A model generated the notes under the pieces. The model searched no databases. It saw nothing but the letters and a program-made list of their open reading frames with translations, and was not told where the DNA came from. From Nitrospirota bacterium (GTDB lineage: Bacteria; Nitrospirota; JACRHL01): a stretch of DNA of 64,000 nt. Location of the stretch: the NCBI GenBank assembly GCA_029858285.1, contig JAOUFN010000003.1:1-64000 (forward strand), given 5' to 3'. Shown piece by piece: positions 28,101 through 36,381 of the stretch. Position numbers and translations under genes: made by a program. Within the stretch, counting starts at the first letter, position 1. Each line of letters starts with the position of its first letter.

Positions 28101-28334
28101 GTCCACCCCGGAGATGGCGTGTACCGCGTCCTCAATGGGGATGGTAACGTCGCGTTCGATCTGTTCGGGACTGATGCCGGGATAAGTGGTCTGGATGGCT
28201 ACCAGATCAAGGGGTATCTCCGGAAACACCTCGCGGGTCATGGTGGCGTAAAAATAGCCACCCGACGCCAGGGTCAGCACCAGCAGCAGGTTGACGAATA
28301 CCGGGTTGTTGACGAACAGCAGAATAAGGCGCAT
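25179..28334 (-). CDS. RND-family efflux permease
   Basis: The 1051-residue inner-membrane pump exchanges protons for substrates and works as a trimer with an adaptor and outer-membrane channel. Visible are TM1 (residues 12-30), FPEIPLDLVAIQTTYPGISPEQIERDVTIPIEDAV of the first periplasmic loop, TM4 with the proton-relay Asp pair in LGLIVDDAIIITENVYRYL, LLMSGIMGKFMRVIPIVV and the C-terminal GLAGLVGVVVNDSLVLVSFVN repeat. It resembles the HAE/AcrB-like branch more than CusA. Substrate cannot be read from sequence. It is 21 bases behind the adaptor gene. Confidence 0.92.
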   Translation of the reverse strand: MRLILLFVNNPVFVNLLLVLTLASGGYFYATMTREVFPEIPLDLVAIQTTYPGISPEQIERDVTIPIEDAVHAISGVDEISSRSLEGVSMLELKLEQGANMAKVAQDARSEIDRLVDLPENAEDPVVIEIESQFPVINVTVHGDVREDALRRVAKNLETAIDDIRGVSSVTMTGYRDREVAIELDPMRMAAFGVGTEEVTGAVTARNRNLPAGLIRGQRSEFLVRTEGQYADPADLGGVVVRRRPDGHHVRLRDIGTVRVAFEDEESFGKLNGERAISLEVTKDRRGDTIAIVDEVTSIIATARADAPPGLSITTTRDGSVWIKSRLRTLYTNGGIGFVLVCAILFALLDWRMAFWVAAGIPTAFLLAFVLMHMAGMSVNMLSLFALIVVLGLIVDDAIIITENVYRYLLKGVPPRVAAVVGAVEVMTPVLAATTTTIAAFLPMLLMSGIMGKFMRVIPIVVTFCLVATLFESLVMLPSHLAETARGLGRNIRRESRHFARLRQRYTHLIVVALRHRYLTVGGLMAVAVLSVVVMIFQMKFVMFNTKDLPGFAVMLETPEGSSLTETERVLAEVEAVGRQLPPTDLNAMVSLVGNQFDISTGRSVSGSHLGMIYFELADFDAPDRRNGYLVLDDFRTRLTGITGYESLRVVETQGGPPVGRAVEVKVRGENMDTLRAIARQVEGYLKDVPGIYDVVNDDVLGKPELTVTVDEDRAALYGLSATTIARAVRIAFEGETVSEIRQGNDSLDVVVRYAGKFSDRPQRLGEVRIHSASAGWVPLSSVTRMELTQGASAVIRKNRMRTILVSSAVNKEVITSTEANALVKEHFADISRKYPGYNLLYGGENEEQIESLRSLGRAAALAMMLIYLILGTLFRSLLQPVVIMSVIPFSFIGVVVGHLVMGQPLGMLSLIGLAGLVGVVVNDSLVLVSFVNNARRGGAPRWNSLVRSARNRLRPILLTSVTTIAGMASLSFQTRGQAAYLAPMAISIVWGLAFATVLTLVMVPCVLAILDDMGRRLGFRMGQVPEVEPLLAQVERAQRELRPGSGMDAV

Positions 28335-28355
28335 GGAAGAAACCCCGGGAGGAGC

Positions 28356-29540
28356 CTAGGGGAGGCCGTCCACCGCCGGGGAGTCGCGCTGCCGGGTGGG
28401 GTGTCCATCCACCGCAACCACGTCCACCGCCTCCCCACCCCGCAGCGCGGTCTGCCCCACCACCACCACACGGGCACCAGGGAGTAAGCCGGAGATCAGA
28501 TAGGCCGATTCGTCAACCAGGGCGGCCAGATCCACCGTCACCCGCCTGGCAACCTCTCCTTCCACCACGAACAGCCCCACGCCGTCGGTACCGCGCCGCA
28601 GGGCGACAGCAGGCACCACCACCGCATTGGGCAGGGAGCGCCCGGCCAGGCCGATGCGCGCCACCATGCCGGGGCGGACCCGGCCGCCGGGATTGGCTAC
28701 CTGCACTTCCACCGGAAATGTGGCCTCGCCGAGTGAATCCGCCGAGGCGATGCTCACCACCCGGCCGGACAGGGCCTTTTTGTCGGCCAGGGCGTCCACC
28801 CGCACCTCGGCCACGGACCCCACCCGAACGTGCCCCACCTGGGACTCGGACAACCCGGCGGAGAAGCGCAACCGGTCGGCGCGCACCAGATGGAACAGGG
28901 GTTGTCCGGGCGACATGACCACACCCCGTTCCGGAAAGCGGCGGGTGATTTCGCCGTCTGTCGGCGCCTTCACCACCGTGTGGGACAGGTCGCGCTCGGC
29001 GTTTTTGAGGGCGATAGCCGCGAGCTTGAGGTCCGATCCCGCCAGACGGGCCGCCAATTCGGCGTCGTCCAGTTCGATGTCTGAGACTCCACCCTCCTGG
29101 TGCAGGGCGCGGTAGCGGACAAGGTTTTTTTCCGCCTGATCGCGGCGAATTTGGGCGCGGTCGTACTCGGCCTGCCGGGTGTCGCGCAGGAGTTCGAAGG
29201 GCACCGGATCAAAGCGCACCAGCACCTCATCACGGGCCACCCGGTCGCCCAGGTCGGCGGCCAATTCCACCACCGTTCCCCCAACCTCGGCGGACAGGTG
29301 AAAACTTTGCACCGGCTCGGCCACGGCGGTGACTTCATAGGTCTCGGTAAACAGGGAACTGGCGGCGGTGACAACCTCGACGGACGCGCGCCGCTCCGGG
29401 GTTGCCACAGCCGCCGGGTCACCTTTGCCGTGACACGCGGAGAGCGCAGAAAACACGGCGACCATGCAGACCACGGTGAGACCCACGCGGGGCAGCGATT
29501 TGTTTCGTGTACGGAAAAATTTATTCAGCGGGCGGTACAC
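28356..29540 (-). CDS. Efflux RND periplasmic adaptor lipoprotein (MFP)
   Basis: The 394-residue adaptor links the RND pump to an outer-membrane channel. A basic start, hydrophobic stretch and lipobox LSAC (Cys at about residue 36) predict a lipoprotein. The lipoyl half motifs (EVGGTVVELAADLGDRVARDEVLVRFD and THTVVKAPTDGEI type), an alpha-hairpin (about 120-180) and the beta-barrel domain RFSAGLSESQVGHVRVGS follow in the usual order. Start is GTG with AGGA six bases upstream. It is first of the two-gene pump operon; no outer-membrane channel gene is adjacent. Confidence 0.9.
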   Translation of the reverse strand: MYRPLNKFFRTRNKSLPRVGLTVVCMVAVFSALSACHGKGDPAAVATPERRASVEVVTAASSLFTETYEVTAVAEPVQSFHLSAEVGGTVVELAADLGDRVARDEVLVRFDPVPFELLRDTRQAEYDRAQIRRDQAEKNLVRYRALHQEGGVSDIELDDAELAARLAGSDLKLAAIALKNAERDLSHTVVKAPTDGEITRRFPERGVVMSPGQPLFHLVRADRLRFSAGLSESQVGHVRVGSVAEVRVDALADKKALSGRVVSIASADSLGEATFPVEVQVANPGGRVRPGMVARIGLAGRSLPNAVVVPAVALRRGTDGVGLFVVEGEVARRVTVDLAALVDESAYLISGLLPGARVVVVGQTALRGGEAVDVVAVDGHPTRQRDSPAVDGLP

Positions 29541-29691
29541 GGATATCCTGAAGCAAGCGGTGTGATGCCGCCCCGGAGAAGGCGTGATTCACGGCGAATG
29601 ACCCCGGTGCGGCCTCCATAGGGTAGCGGAACCGCTTCGGTCCGACAAATGGGAGGGCACCATCCGCCGCCTCTGTGGGCGGCATGCAGAA

Positions 29692-30909
29692 TCACGCCCG
29701 GAGCGCGTCGGCCACCATCCGTTCCAGGGCCACCACGTCAATGGCGACATCCTGCCGACTGTTGCCTTCTCCGGAGATTAGAAAGTGGTAATCCAGCCCC
29801 ATGGCGCGGGCCAGCTTGATAAAGCTGTCGTCCCGGAAATCCGCCGAAAACACCTCGATCACCACCGTGCCCGGACGGCAGAACATCAGGTTGGCAAGCC
29901 CCGAGCCGTGGACCGCCACGACTGCCTCGGCGCCGGAAAACAGTTCCGCCTGCTGCCGGAACGCCATGCGCCCGGTGACGTGGGAGGAAAACCCGTGGCG
30001 GGACAGTATATCCATCACGGCTTCCTCATTGATCGTCCGGCGCAGGGCCGCATCATTGCGGGAGACGTACACCCTGCTCCCCCGATGCCCCTGCCCCGGC
30101 GTGGCATCGCCCTGACCACCCCCCTGACCCACACCATAATGGCGCTGGAACAGATCGCGAATGGATAGCAGCGACTCCCGCTCCAGCCAGTTGTCCCGCC
30201 CGTGGTGTGGATTCTGGTAGGCGATGTAGATGCTCCGGGCGCAGTCTATTTTCCGGTTTTCGGGTAGTGCCTGGAAGCGGATTCCCGCAAAATCCTTCTC
30301 CAGGAACCGGAAGGCGTCGCGCTGGATGGCCGACAGGTCCTCGCGCACCAGACACACCACCGGTTCCCCCGGATCATGCCAGTGTTTGAGATACACCGTC
30401 AGCGGCACCAGGGTATCCAGAAAAAAATGGGCGAACTGCCGGTGCCCCCTGCGCACGCCCAACAGGTTTATGTAAATGGCCGTGTCCAACGCGGCCTCTG
30501 GGCTCAGAGGTCGGGCGATCACCCAGTTGGGGTGCATTCGGGTCCGCCTGGCATCCAGGTGCAGCACCTTGCCGCTGCGGCGACTCACGGTCACTCCGGA
30601 ACTACCCAGGATGCTCACGTCCCGCAGGTGCGCCATCTTGAAAGTGAGGGGCAGGTTCGCCGCCTGTTCCGGTGGGCAACACAGCACTTCCCGACATTCT
30701 TCCGGAGTGAACGCCAGCCGGTAGTCGATTACCGGGTCGACCCGCAAGGTGCGCACGGAGCCCACCAAAGCCTCTGACTCGAAGCCAACGGCATCCTGAA
30801 AAAAATTCAGATAACGCCGAAGTGGGGAAAACACGGCCAGAACGGAACATAATCCGTGGCGGAGGGCACGGGCGTTCAGGTAACGGAGAAAAGGGGATTT
30901 GGTTCTCAT
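29692..30909 (-). CDS. Glycosyltransferase family 61 (DUF563) protein
   Basis: The protein has the DUF563/GT61 region: INLLGVRRGHRQFAHFFLDTLVPL with the conserved HFFLD, IYIAYQNPHHGRDNW, SRVYVSRNDAALRRTINEEAVMDILSRHGF, and the acceptor/donor loop AVVAVHGSGLANLMFCRPGTVVIEVF. Bacterial members transfer sugars to LPS or capsule. The ATG 30909 (405 aa) is chosen; a GTG at 30945 is possible and neither has a clear ribosome binding site. It diverges from the CmcI-like gene and marks the left end of the first glycan region. Confidence 0.8.
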   Translation of the reverse strand: MRTKSPFLRYLNARALRHGLCSVLAVFSPLRRYLNFFQDAVGFESEALVGSVRTLRVDPVIDYRLAFTPEECREVLCCPPEQAANLPLTFKMAHLRDVSILGSSGVTVSRRSGKVLHLDARRTRMHPNWVIARPLSPEAALDTAIYINLLGVRRGHRQFAHFFLDTLVPLTVYLKHWHDPGEPVVCLVREDLSAIQRDAFRFLEKDFAGIRFQALPENRKIDCARSIYIAYQNPHHGRDNWLERESLLSIRDLFQRHYGVGQGGGQGDATPGQGHRGSRVYVSRNDAALRRTINEEAVMDILSRHGFSSHVTGRMAFRQQAELFSGAEAVVAVHGSGLANLMFCRPGTVVIEVFSADFRDDSFIKLARAMGLDYHFLISGEGNSRQDVAIDVVALERMVADALRA

Positions 30910-31052
30910 GGCGCTGGATGCCGTGGGGACGTGCCGTGGGCCCACCCAGGAAAGGTCTGTTCTCGACTATACGCCTCCCGGCGCGGACCTGTCACCTGCC
31001 CGGGATACGGAGGACGCTGCCCATGCCGTGCCGATTTCCCGTCGGCCCGTGC

Positions 31053-31082
31053 TTGGCGGACGCCACGGCGATCCCGTATGAT
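31053..31082 (+). promoter_or_regulatory. Candidate promoter of the CmcI-like methyltransferase gene
   Basis: TTGGCG and TATGAT are separated by 18 bases. The expected start lies about 60 bases before the GTG start codon at 31149. The rest of the 239-bp divergent gap shows nothing else. Confidence 0.4.
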
Positions 31083-31148
31083 CGTCGGCGAAACATGCCT
31101 TGCCCGGGCCGGCGCCCTCAGGCTGGCACCCCACGGAGGACAGCACGA

Positions 31149-31856
31149 GTGCCTACCCGCAACATTGGACGCAAACTCAGGGATCTGGGCCGCTGGCTGC
31201 GAACCCCCATCAGCCGCCGCCGGGCCATGCGCCGCGTGGCGGAGTTCCACTCCCGGCAGCGCCCATTGGATGAGGTGGTGCAGTGGGCCATGGCCTTCGG
31301 CACCAGGGGACGGTTCCGAGTCAAGACTATCCAGATTGCCTCGGAGATCACCGCACTGGCTCGGGAGGTGGACAAGATAAGTCCGCAGACGATTCTGGAG
31401 ATCGGCACCTCGGAGGGGGGGACGGCCCTGATCTGGGCGCAACTGGCCAGCCAGCGAGTGATCACCTGCGACATCACCCCTCCCGGCCCGCGTGGCGCCC
31501 TGCTGACGGCCTTTCCCCCGCCAATGTCGAAGTGCCGAGTAACCCTGCTGACTGGTGATTCCCACTCCCGAGAGTTTGCCCGGCGGCTGGAGCGGGAACT
31601 GAACGGCGCGGCGGTGGATTTTCTGTTCATCGACGGCGACCACTCGGAGGGTGGAGTGGAAGCCGACTACGAGTTGTACCGCCCCTTCGTGCGCTCCGGG
31701 GGTATCATCGCCTTTCACGATATTGCCGAGCGCCAGGACCAGCCCGGAAACGAGGTGCAGCACTTCTGGAAGCGCCTCAAGGATCGGGGGCCGGTGGAGG
31801 AGTTCATCCAGGACCGCAACCAGGTAGGGTTTGGCATCGGCCTGGTGCGGGTGTAA
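31149..31856 (+). CDS. CmcI-like class I methyltransferase, copy 1
   Basis: The 235-residue protein is related to the cephalosporin hydroxylase/CmcI methyltransferase family often found in O-antigen clusters. Motifs are QTILEIGTSEGGTALIWAQLAS (SAM-binding), VITCDITPP, FLFIDGDHSEGGVEADYELYRPFVRSGGIIAFHDI (metal/acceptor region) and EVQHFWKRLKDRGPVEEFI. The GTG start is chosen because GGAGGA lies eight bases before it and because it aligns with the start of the paralogue at 33724. The two copies share most motif residues. Acceptor sugar unknown. Confidence 0.82.
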   Translation: MPTRNIGRKLRDLGRWLRTPISRRRAMRRVAEFHSRQRPLDEVVQWAMAFGTRGRFRVKTIQIASEITALAREVDKISPQTILEIGTSEGGTALIWAQLASQRVITCDITPPGPRGALLTAFPPPMSKCRVTLLTGDSHSREFARRLERELNGAAVDFLFIDGDHSEGGVEADYELYRPFVRSGGIIAFHDIAERQDQPGNEVQHFWKRLKDRGPVEEFIQDRNQVGFGIGLVRV

Positions 31857-31900
31857 GGAATTTTCGACCTCCCCATCCCGACCACCACGGAGGGCGCACT

Positions 31901-32599
31901 ATGGCAGAACACGGTAATTTCAAATCGCGCAACTCCTTTCGTCACCGCCTGTCGGACGCCTGGTTCGACGCCGTCGCCCGGCTGGTCAGCCTGAAGGTCG
32001 CCCGCATCCGGCTGCGGCAGAAAACCTACCCCTGGTTTGTCCAGCACTACGGCAACTTCCGCTTCGGCGAGAAGTGGCGTGACGCCTCGGTCCGCGTGGT
32101 CGGCAACGAATCTGGGGTGATCTTCGGACAAGTCGCCCGCATGGTCCGGGACATCGAATCAACGTCCGGAACGCCTCCCCGGTCTGTCCTGCTGGCCGGT
32201 GAAAGCGCACGGGCCAAGGCCGTCTACGCCCGCCTCACCCCCACCCCGGAGTCATCCATCGTCACTGCGGGGCTGCATGACGACGCCGACTGCGGGTGGA
32301 ATTTCGAGAATCCGCCCCCTCCCTCCCTGAAGAGCGCGGACCTTATCGTGTCCCATGCCATTCTGGAGCATCTGATCGACCCCTATGGTCATGTACGCGA
32401 CCTGTCGAAACTCCTGAACCCGGGGGGACATCTGGTGCTTTATACCGTGGTTCCAGGCTTTCCGTACCACCGCCATCCGGTGGATTGCATGCGCTTCTTT
32501 CCCGACTGGTTCGAGGAGGTGGCTGACCGCCTCAAGCTCCGTGTGTCCGACCGTTTTCTGGGCGACGATCATATCGTGTATTGCCTGCGCAAACCGTAG
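31901..32599 (+). CDS. SAM methyltransferase-like protein
   Basis: The 232-residue protein has the back half of a class I methyltransferase: ADLIVSHAILEHLIDPYGHVRDLSKLLNPGGHLVLYTVVP and FHRHPVDCMRFFPDWFEEVADRLKL-type sequence. The expected GxGxG motif I is degenerate (SVLLAGESARAKAVYARL), so SAM binding may be altered. It probably methylates or modifies a sugar in this glycan region. GGAGGG precedes the ATG, and the gene follows CmcI-like copy 1 by about 45 bases. Confidence 0.72.
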   Translation: MAEHGNFKSRNSFRHRLSDAWFDAVARLVSLKVARIRLRQKTYPWFVQHYGNFRFGEKWRDASVRVVGNESGVIFGQVARMVRDIESTSGTPPRSVLLAGESARAKAVYARLTPTPESSIVTAGLHDDADCGWNFENPPPPSLKSADLIVSHAILEHLIDPYGHVRDLSKLLNPGGHLVLYTVVPGFPYHRHPVDCMRFFPDWFEEVADRLKLRVSDRFLGDDHIVYCLRKP

Positions 32600-32640
32600 C
32601 GTTGGCCTGAATTTTCCGGGAGATTGGCCGCCCGGCTCGT

Positions 32641-33624
32641 CTACAGCTTCCCCTTGTCCGGCAATCCCCACCGCTGCGGTCGCCCTATCAGCCACCACGC
32701 CAGAAGATAGCCGTAATCCAGCAGCTTGGAGCGGATTTTGGGCACCAGTCCCAAGGTGAGGACGGTCAGCAACAAGTAAGACACCGTGTTGATCGCCAGC
32801 CTTGCAAAACGCACCACCCCAAGCCCCACCGCCACCCCAGGCCCGAATACCTTTTGGTAGAAACGCAGGCGCGAGCGCAGCATCTCTACCTGTGCCCCGC
32901 GCCGCACCCGTCTGGTGCTGCTGCCCATCAGATGCACTACCCGGGTGTCGCGGTCCAGCAGCGCCCGCCACCCGGCGCGGCGCAGGCGGATGCACCACTC
33001 CACATCCTCGAAGTAGAAGAAAAAGCCGCTGTCGATGCTGCCCGCCTGCTCCATGGCACTGCGCCGCGCCGCCAGACAGGCGCCGCTGATCCAGTCCACC
33101 GGAGTAAGGACTGTATCGGGCAAGGGGGGGCGGCCCTTCTGGAACAGGCGGATGCCCAGTTCCCCCCATATCGTGGGCTCGTCGCCAAAGGAGCGCTGGG
33201 TGTCGCCATGGGCCGACACCAGCCGGGGGCCGATCACCGCCGCGTCGGGGTGGGCGATGAACAGGACCTCAAAGCGATCCAGCAGTTCCGGCGGCACAAA
33301 GGCGTCGTTGTTCAGCACCAGCACGAAGGCGGAGCGGGATTCCGGCACCGCCCGGTTCACCGCCGCCGCATAGCCAAGGTTGCAGCCGTTCTCGATAATC
33401 ACCGCAGACGGGTGTGCTGCCCGTACCCGCGACAGGGAGTCATCACTGCTGCCGTTGTCCACCAGAAACACGCGGTCACGGGCCATGTCTGTGGCTTTGG
33501 ACAGCGCATCCAGCGTGCGCAGCAGGGTTTCGGCCCCATTGCGGTGGACGATGATCACGGCAAAGCGCTGTGCATCTGGACCTTTCGCTACGCCCCCTAT
33601 TTTTCCCGTGTTGCCGTCCGCCAT
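32641..33624 (-). CDS. Glycosyltransferase family 2 (WbbL/rhamnosyltransferase-like)
   Basis: The 327-residue GT-A enzyme transfers a sugar to a growing glycan at the cytoplasmic face. It shows FAVIIVHRNGAETLLRTLDAL, FLVDNGSSDDS, ENGCNLGYAAAVNRAV, a metal-binding region VLVLNNDAFVPPELL, SGACLAARRSAMEQAGSIDSGFFFYFEDVEWCIRLRRAGW and a C-terminal hydrophobic stretch near 275-290. The FFFYFEDVEWCIR block is typical of rhamnosyltransferases. It is convergent with the upstream methyltransferase gene and divergent from CmcI-like copy 2. Confidence 0.85.
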   Translation of the reverse strand: MADGNTGKIGGVAKGPDAQRFAVIIVHRNGAETLLRTLDALSKATDMARDRVFLVDNGSSDDSLSRVRAAHPSAVIIENGCNLGYAAAVNRAVPESRSAFVLVLNNDAFVPPELLDRFEVLFIAHPDAAVIGPRLVSAHGDTQRSFGDEPTIWGELGIRLFQKGRPPLPDTVLTPVDWISGACLAARRSAMEQAGSIDSGFFFYFEDVEWCIRLRRAGWRALLDRDTRVVHLMGSSTRRVRRGAQVEMLRSRLRFYQKVFGPGVAVGLGVVRFARLAINTVSYLLLTVLTLGLVPKIRSKLLDYGYLLAWWLIGRPQRWGLPDKGKL

Positions 33625-33723
33625 CCAAACCTCCCGTTACCACGCCAGCCCACTTGGGGGATGGTGTATCATCATTCAGTTTTTTTTGCCCGCAATTTTT
33701 GGCAGATTTTTTTGAGGCCACCC

Positions 33724-34446
33724 ATGCCCCTGGTCGAAACTTTCCGCACCATCAGCCGCAACCTGCGCGCCCCGGCGCACCGCCGTCAGGCGTTTCATCG
33801 TCTGGAGCACCTGCACGCCGACCGTCCCTCGCTAGACGATCTGGTGCGGCAGGCCATCAAGCTGGGGACCCACGGCTGGTACCGGGTGCGTTCGCTGCAA
33901 ATTCCCTCGGAGATTCTCTCTCTGGCGCAGGCAGTGGAAGCCATCAAGCCACGAGTGATTCTGGAAATCGGCACCGCCCGTGGCGGCACCGCCCTGATCT
34001 GGGCCCATCTGGCCAGCCATAAACTCATTACCTGCGACCTGCTGGACAAGCGCGGCTTTGCCGATCTGGTGCGGGCGTTCCCGCCCCCAGGTTCCACCTG
34101 CAAGGTAGAGGTGCTGATCGGCGACTCCCACGCCCCGGACTTCATCCAGCGGGTCAAAAACGCCCTGCGCGGCGAACTGGTGGATTTTCTGTTCATCGAT
34201 GGCGACCATACCGAAGCAGGGGTGGGGCAGGATTTTGAAAACTACCGCGGGTTGGTGCGCCCCGGCGGGTTGATTGCCTTTCACGACATCGCCGAAAAAC
34301 AGCCTCTGGCCACCAATCAGGTGCAGCACTTCTGGAAACGCATCCGGGGTCAGCACGACGTCCGGGAATTCGTGGCGGACCGTGGTCAGTGCGGATTCGG
34401 CATCGGCGTGATCCGCACCCCCCTGCAGAACGCCGCCGGGGCCTGA
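33724..34446 (+). CDS. CmcI-like class I methyltransferase, copy 2
   Basis: The 240-residue paralogue of the gene at 31149 has the same motif order: RVILEIGTARGGTALIWAHLAS, LITCDLLDKRG, FLFIDGDHTEAGVGQDFENYRGLVRPGGLIAFHDIAE and NQVQHFWKRIRGQHDVREFV. Presence of two copies with a SAM methyltransferase and a GT2 between them suggests duplication and divergence for two methylation positions. GAGG lies six bases upstream of the ATG. A short terminator hairpin follows the stop. Confidence 0.84.
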   Translation: MPLVETFRTISRNLRAPAHRRQAFHRLEHLHADRPSLDDLVRQAIKLGTHGWYRVRSLQIPSEILSLAQAVEAIKPRVILEIGTARGGTALIWAHLASHKLITCDLLDKRGFADLVRAFPPPGSTCKVEVLIGDSHAPDFIQRVKNALRGELVDFLFIDGDHTEAGVGQDFENYRGLVRPGGLIAFHDIAEKQPLATNQVQHFWKRIRGQHDVREFVADRGQCGFGIGVIRTPLQNAAGA

Positions 34447-34456
34447 ACCCGCCTGT

Positions 34457-34478
34457 GTGGGGGTTACCCCCACTGTTT
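34457..34478 (+). terminator. Probable terminator between convergent genes
   Basis: A perfect GTGGGGG/CCCCCAC stem with a TTA loop is followed by TGTTTC on the plus strand. It fills the 31-bp gap between CmcI-like copy 2 and the convergent glycosyltransferase. The T-tract is weak. Confidence 0.45.
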
Positions 34479-35584
34479 CAGGCCGACAGCGCCCTCTCCA
34501 GTGTCTCCGCCAGCCGCGCCCGCACCATGTCGTTGCCGAAAAAACGCTCGTAAGCAGCGCGCGCTGCCTCCCCGCGCGCAGGCAGTGCGTCGGCCCGCCC
34601 GGCCCATCCGGCCACCGCTCGCGCCAGGGCCTCCGGATCGCCCGGAGGGATGAACGCCACGCCGCTGCCGGCTTCATCCATCCCGGCAACCAGTTCGGGG
34701 GGGTACGCGGGGGACTCGCGGGTGATCACCGGCCGCCCCGCAGCCAGCGCCTGATAGACCTTGTTGGGAATCACCCGTCCTGCCTTGGGACCCGGCCCGA
34801 AAACCCCCAGAAGGATGTCGGCACTGTGGATGCGGGCGGGTAAATCCGCGTACGGCACCCATGGCTCGAAGCGGACGTTGCCAAGCCCCTCGGCCCGCTG
34901 GCGGCACGGGGCCAGAAGCGGACCCTCCCCCACCAGACACCACTCCACCGGCGGCCCGCCGCAACCGGGGTAGGCGCGTGCCGCCTCGACGATCACCGTC
35001 GGCCCCTGCAGGCTGATGAAGCTGCCGTAGAACAGTACCCGGATCGGCCTTTTGGCCGGTGGCGTCACCGGGACCGGGGAAAACAGGGGCTCCTCCGCCC
35101 CCACCGGCACCACCGTCACGCGCTCCGGCCGGGCGCCGAGGGTGGCGGTGAAAAAATCCCGGTGCTGCTCCGTGTCCGCCACCAGCAGATCGGCCTGACC
35201 GAACAGGTCGCATTCCCACTCCAGCAGACGGCGGGCGTCCGCGCTGCCCTCGGGAAATTTGTTTTTCTCAAAAATCTGTTTGTCGTAGGCGCTGATGAGC
35301 GGGTCAAATACGATTCTGATGCCTTGGCGCCGCGCCCAGCCGAGGGCGGCGGGCATGTCGCGTTGGCGGAAGCAGGGCACCCACACCAGGTCGGGTTTCT
35401 GGTCACCCGTCCCCACGCCGCCCAGAGTGGCCTCCAGATAGCCCAGACGGCTGACTTTTGGCTGAAAATCCCGCACCGTCCAGCCGAGGGCCTGAAATTG
35501 CTGGCGAAGGATGCGGTTGCGTGAATAGTCGGGGTCAAAACGGCCCCACCACAATACGCTGCGCGCGGCCTTCTTGCTGCTCAC
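34478..35584 (-). CDS. Glycosyltransferase family 4-like (GT-B)
   Basis: The 368-residue GT-B protein has an N-terminal acceptor domain (WWGRFDPDYSRNRILRQQFQALGW) and a C-terminal donor domain with RPIRVLFYGSFISLQGPTVIVEAARAYP, WCLVGEGPLLAPCR and FGPGPKAGRVIPNKVYQALAAGRPVITRES, the usual nucleotide-sugar region. The GTG start at 35584 overlaps the stop of the upstream WaaE-like gene as GTGA, and AAGGGGG lies upstream. It is the last gene of the long lpx/waa-side minus-strand block. Donor and acceptor unknown. Confidence 0.82.
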   Translation of the reverse strand: MSSKKAARSVLWWGRFDPDYSRNRILRQQFQALGWTVRDFQPKVSRLGYLEATLGGVGTGDQKPDLVWVPCFRQRDMPAALGWARRQGIRIVFDPLISAYDKQIFEKNKFPEGSADARRLLEWECDLFGQADLLVADTEQHRDFFTATLGARPERVTVVPVGAEEPLFSPVPVTPPAKRPIRVLFYGSFISLQGPTVIVEAARAYPGCGGPPVEWCLVGEGPLLAPCRQRAEGLGNVRFEPWVPYADLPARIHSADILLGVFGPGPKAGRVIPNKVYQALAAGRPVITRESPAYPPELVAGMDEAGSGVAFIPPGDPEALARAVAGWAGRADALPARGEAARAAYERFFGNDMVRARLAETLERALSA

Positions 35585-36381
35585 TCGTCCCCCTTCCCGT
35601 TCCGCTGGTCGGCCTGAAAAAATTTCTCCCGCGCCTTGGCCAGCCGGATGAACCGCTGGAACGCGTACATGTAGCTGATGACGATGCCGTCGATGCCGTT
35701 GACGAACTCGCGACGCAGCAGCCACTGCTTGAAGAACGACAGCACCGGCACCACCACGATCTCCAGCCCCGTCGGCCCGCGCCTGCGTCGGCGAAACAGA
35801 TCTTCGGCCTGGGCACTGGAGTAGCTGTTGACCTTTTCCACATGGTGCGCCAACGAGCGGAACGAACGGTGGACAACCATGCCCTTGAGGGTACCAACCA
35901 GGCCTTCCCGCACCACCACCGAGTCATGCACAGTGCTGTCCTTGAACCCGGCCTGGCTCTTGCGGTAGAGGCGAACCGGATTCTGGGTGGAGGTCCAGGG
36001 GTGGCCACGCTTCTGGAAGGTATGCAGAGGCAGGATGCGCAGGCGCCAGGCGCTGTGGGTGGCGGGGCCAGTGAGGGCGGCACGGATGGAGCGGGCCAAT
36101 TCCGGACTGACCTCCTCGTCCGCATCCAGATTGAGCAGCCAATCGTTGCGCGTGAGCGTCTCGCCGAACACCTTTTGCGGGCCGTAGCCGCGCCATTTGT
36201 GGAACACCACCCGCGCCCCCAACGACTCGGCAATTTTTGCCGTGTCGTCGCTGCTGCCGGAGTCGATGACGATCACCTCGTCGGCCCAGTCACGCACGCT
36301 CTTCAGTGTGAACGGGATGCGGTCCGCCTCGTTCCTGGCGATGACAAAAACCGACAGGGGCAGGCGGGAATCAGTAGACAT
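35581..36381 (-). CDS. WaaE/KdtX-like family 2 glycosyltransferase
   Basis: The sequence strongly resembles WaaE-type enzymes that add glucose or heptose to inner-core LPS: LSVFVIARNEADRIPFTLKSV, VIVIDSGSSDDTAKIAESLGARV, GYGPQKVFGETLTRNDWLLNLDADEEVSPEL and the tail FVNGIDGIVISYMYAFQRFIRLAK. The ATG at 36381 (266 aa) begins the family sequence, but in-frame ATGs at 36486 and 36522 would add a basic tail reading FRKPVGKSIRKSVKKS through a 12-bp tandem repeat. The gene overlaps the upstream GT4 by 11 bases. Confidence 0.85.
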   Translation of the reverse strand: MSTDSRLPLSVFVIARNEADRIPFTLKSVRDWADEVIVIDSGSSDDTAKIAESLGARVVFHKWRGYGPQKVFGETLTRNDWLLNLDADEEVSPELARSIRAALTGPATHSAWRLRILPLHTFQKRGHPWTSTQNPVRLYRKSQAGFKDSTVHDSVVVREGLVGTLKGMVVHRSFRSLAHHVEKVNSYSSAQAEDLFRRRRRGPTGLEIVVVPVLSFFKQWLLRREFVNGIDGIVISYMYAFQRFIRLAKAREKFFQADQRNGKGDE

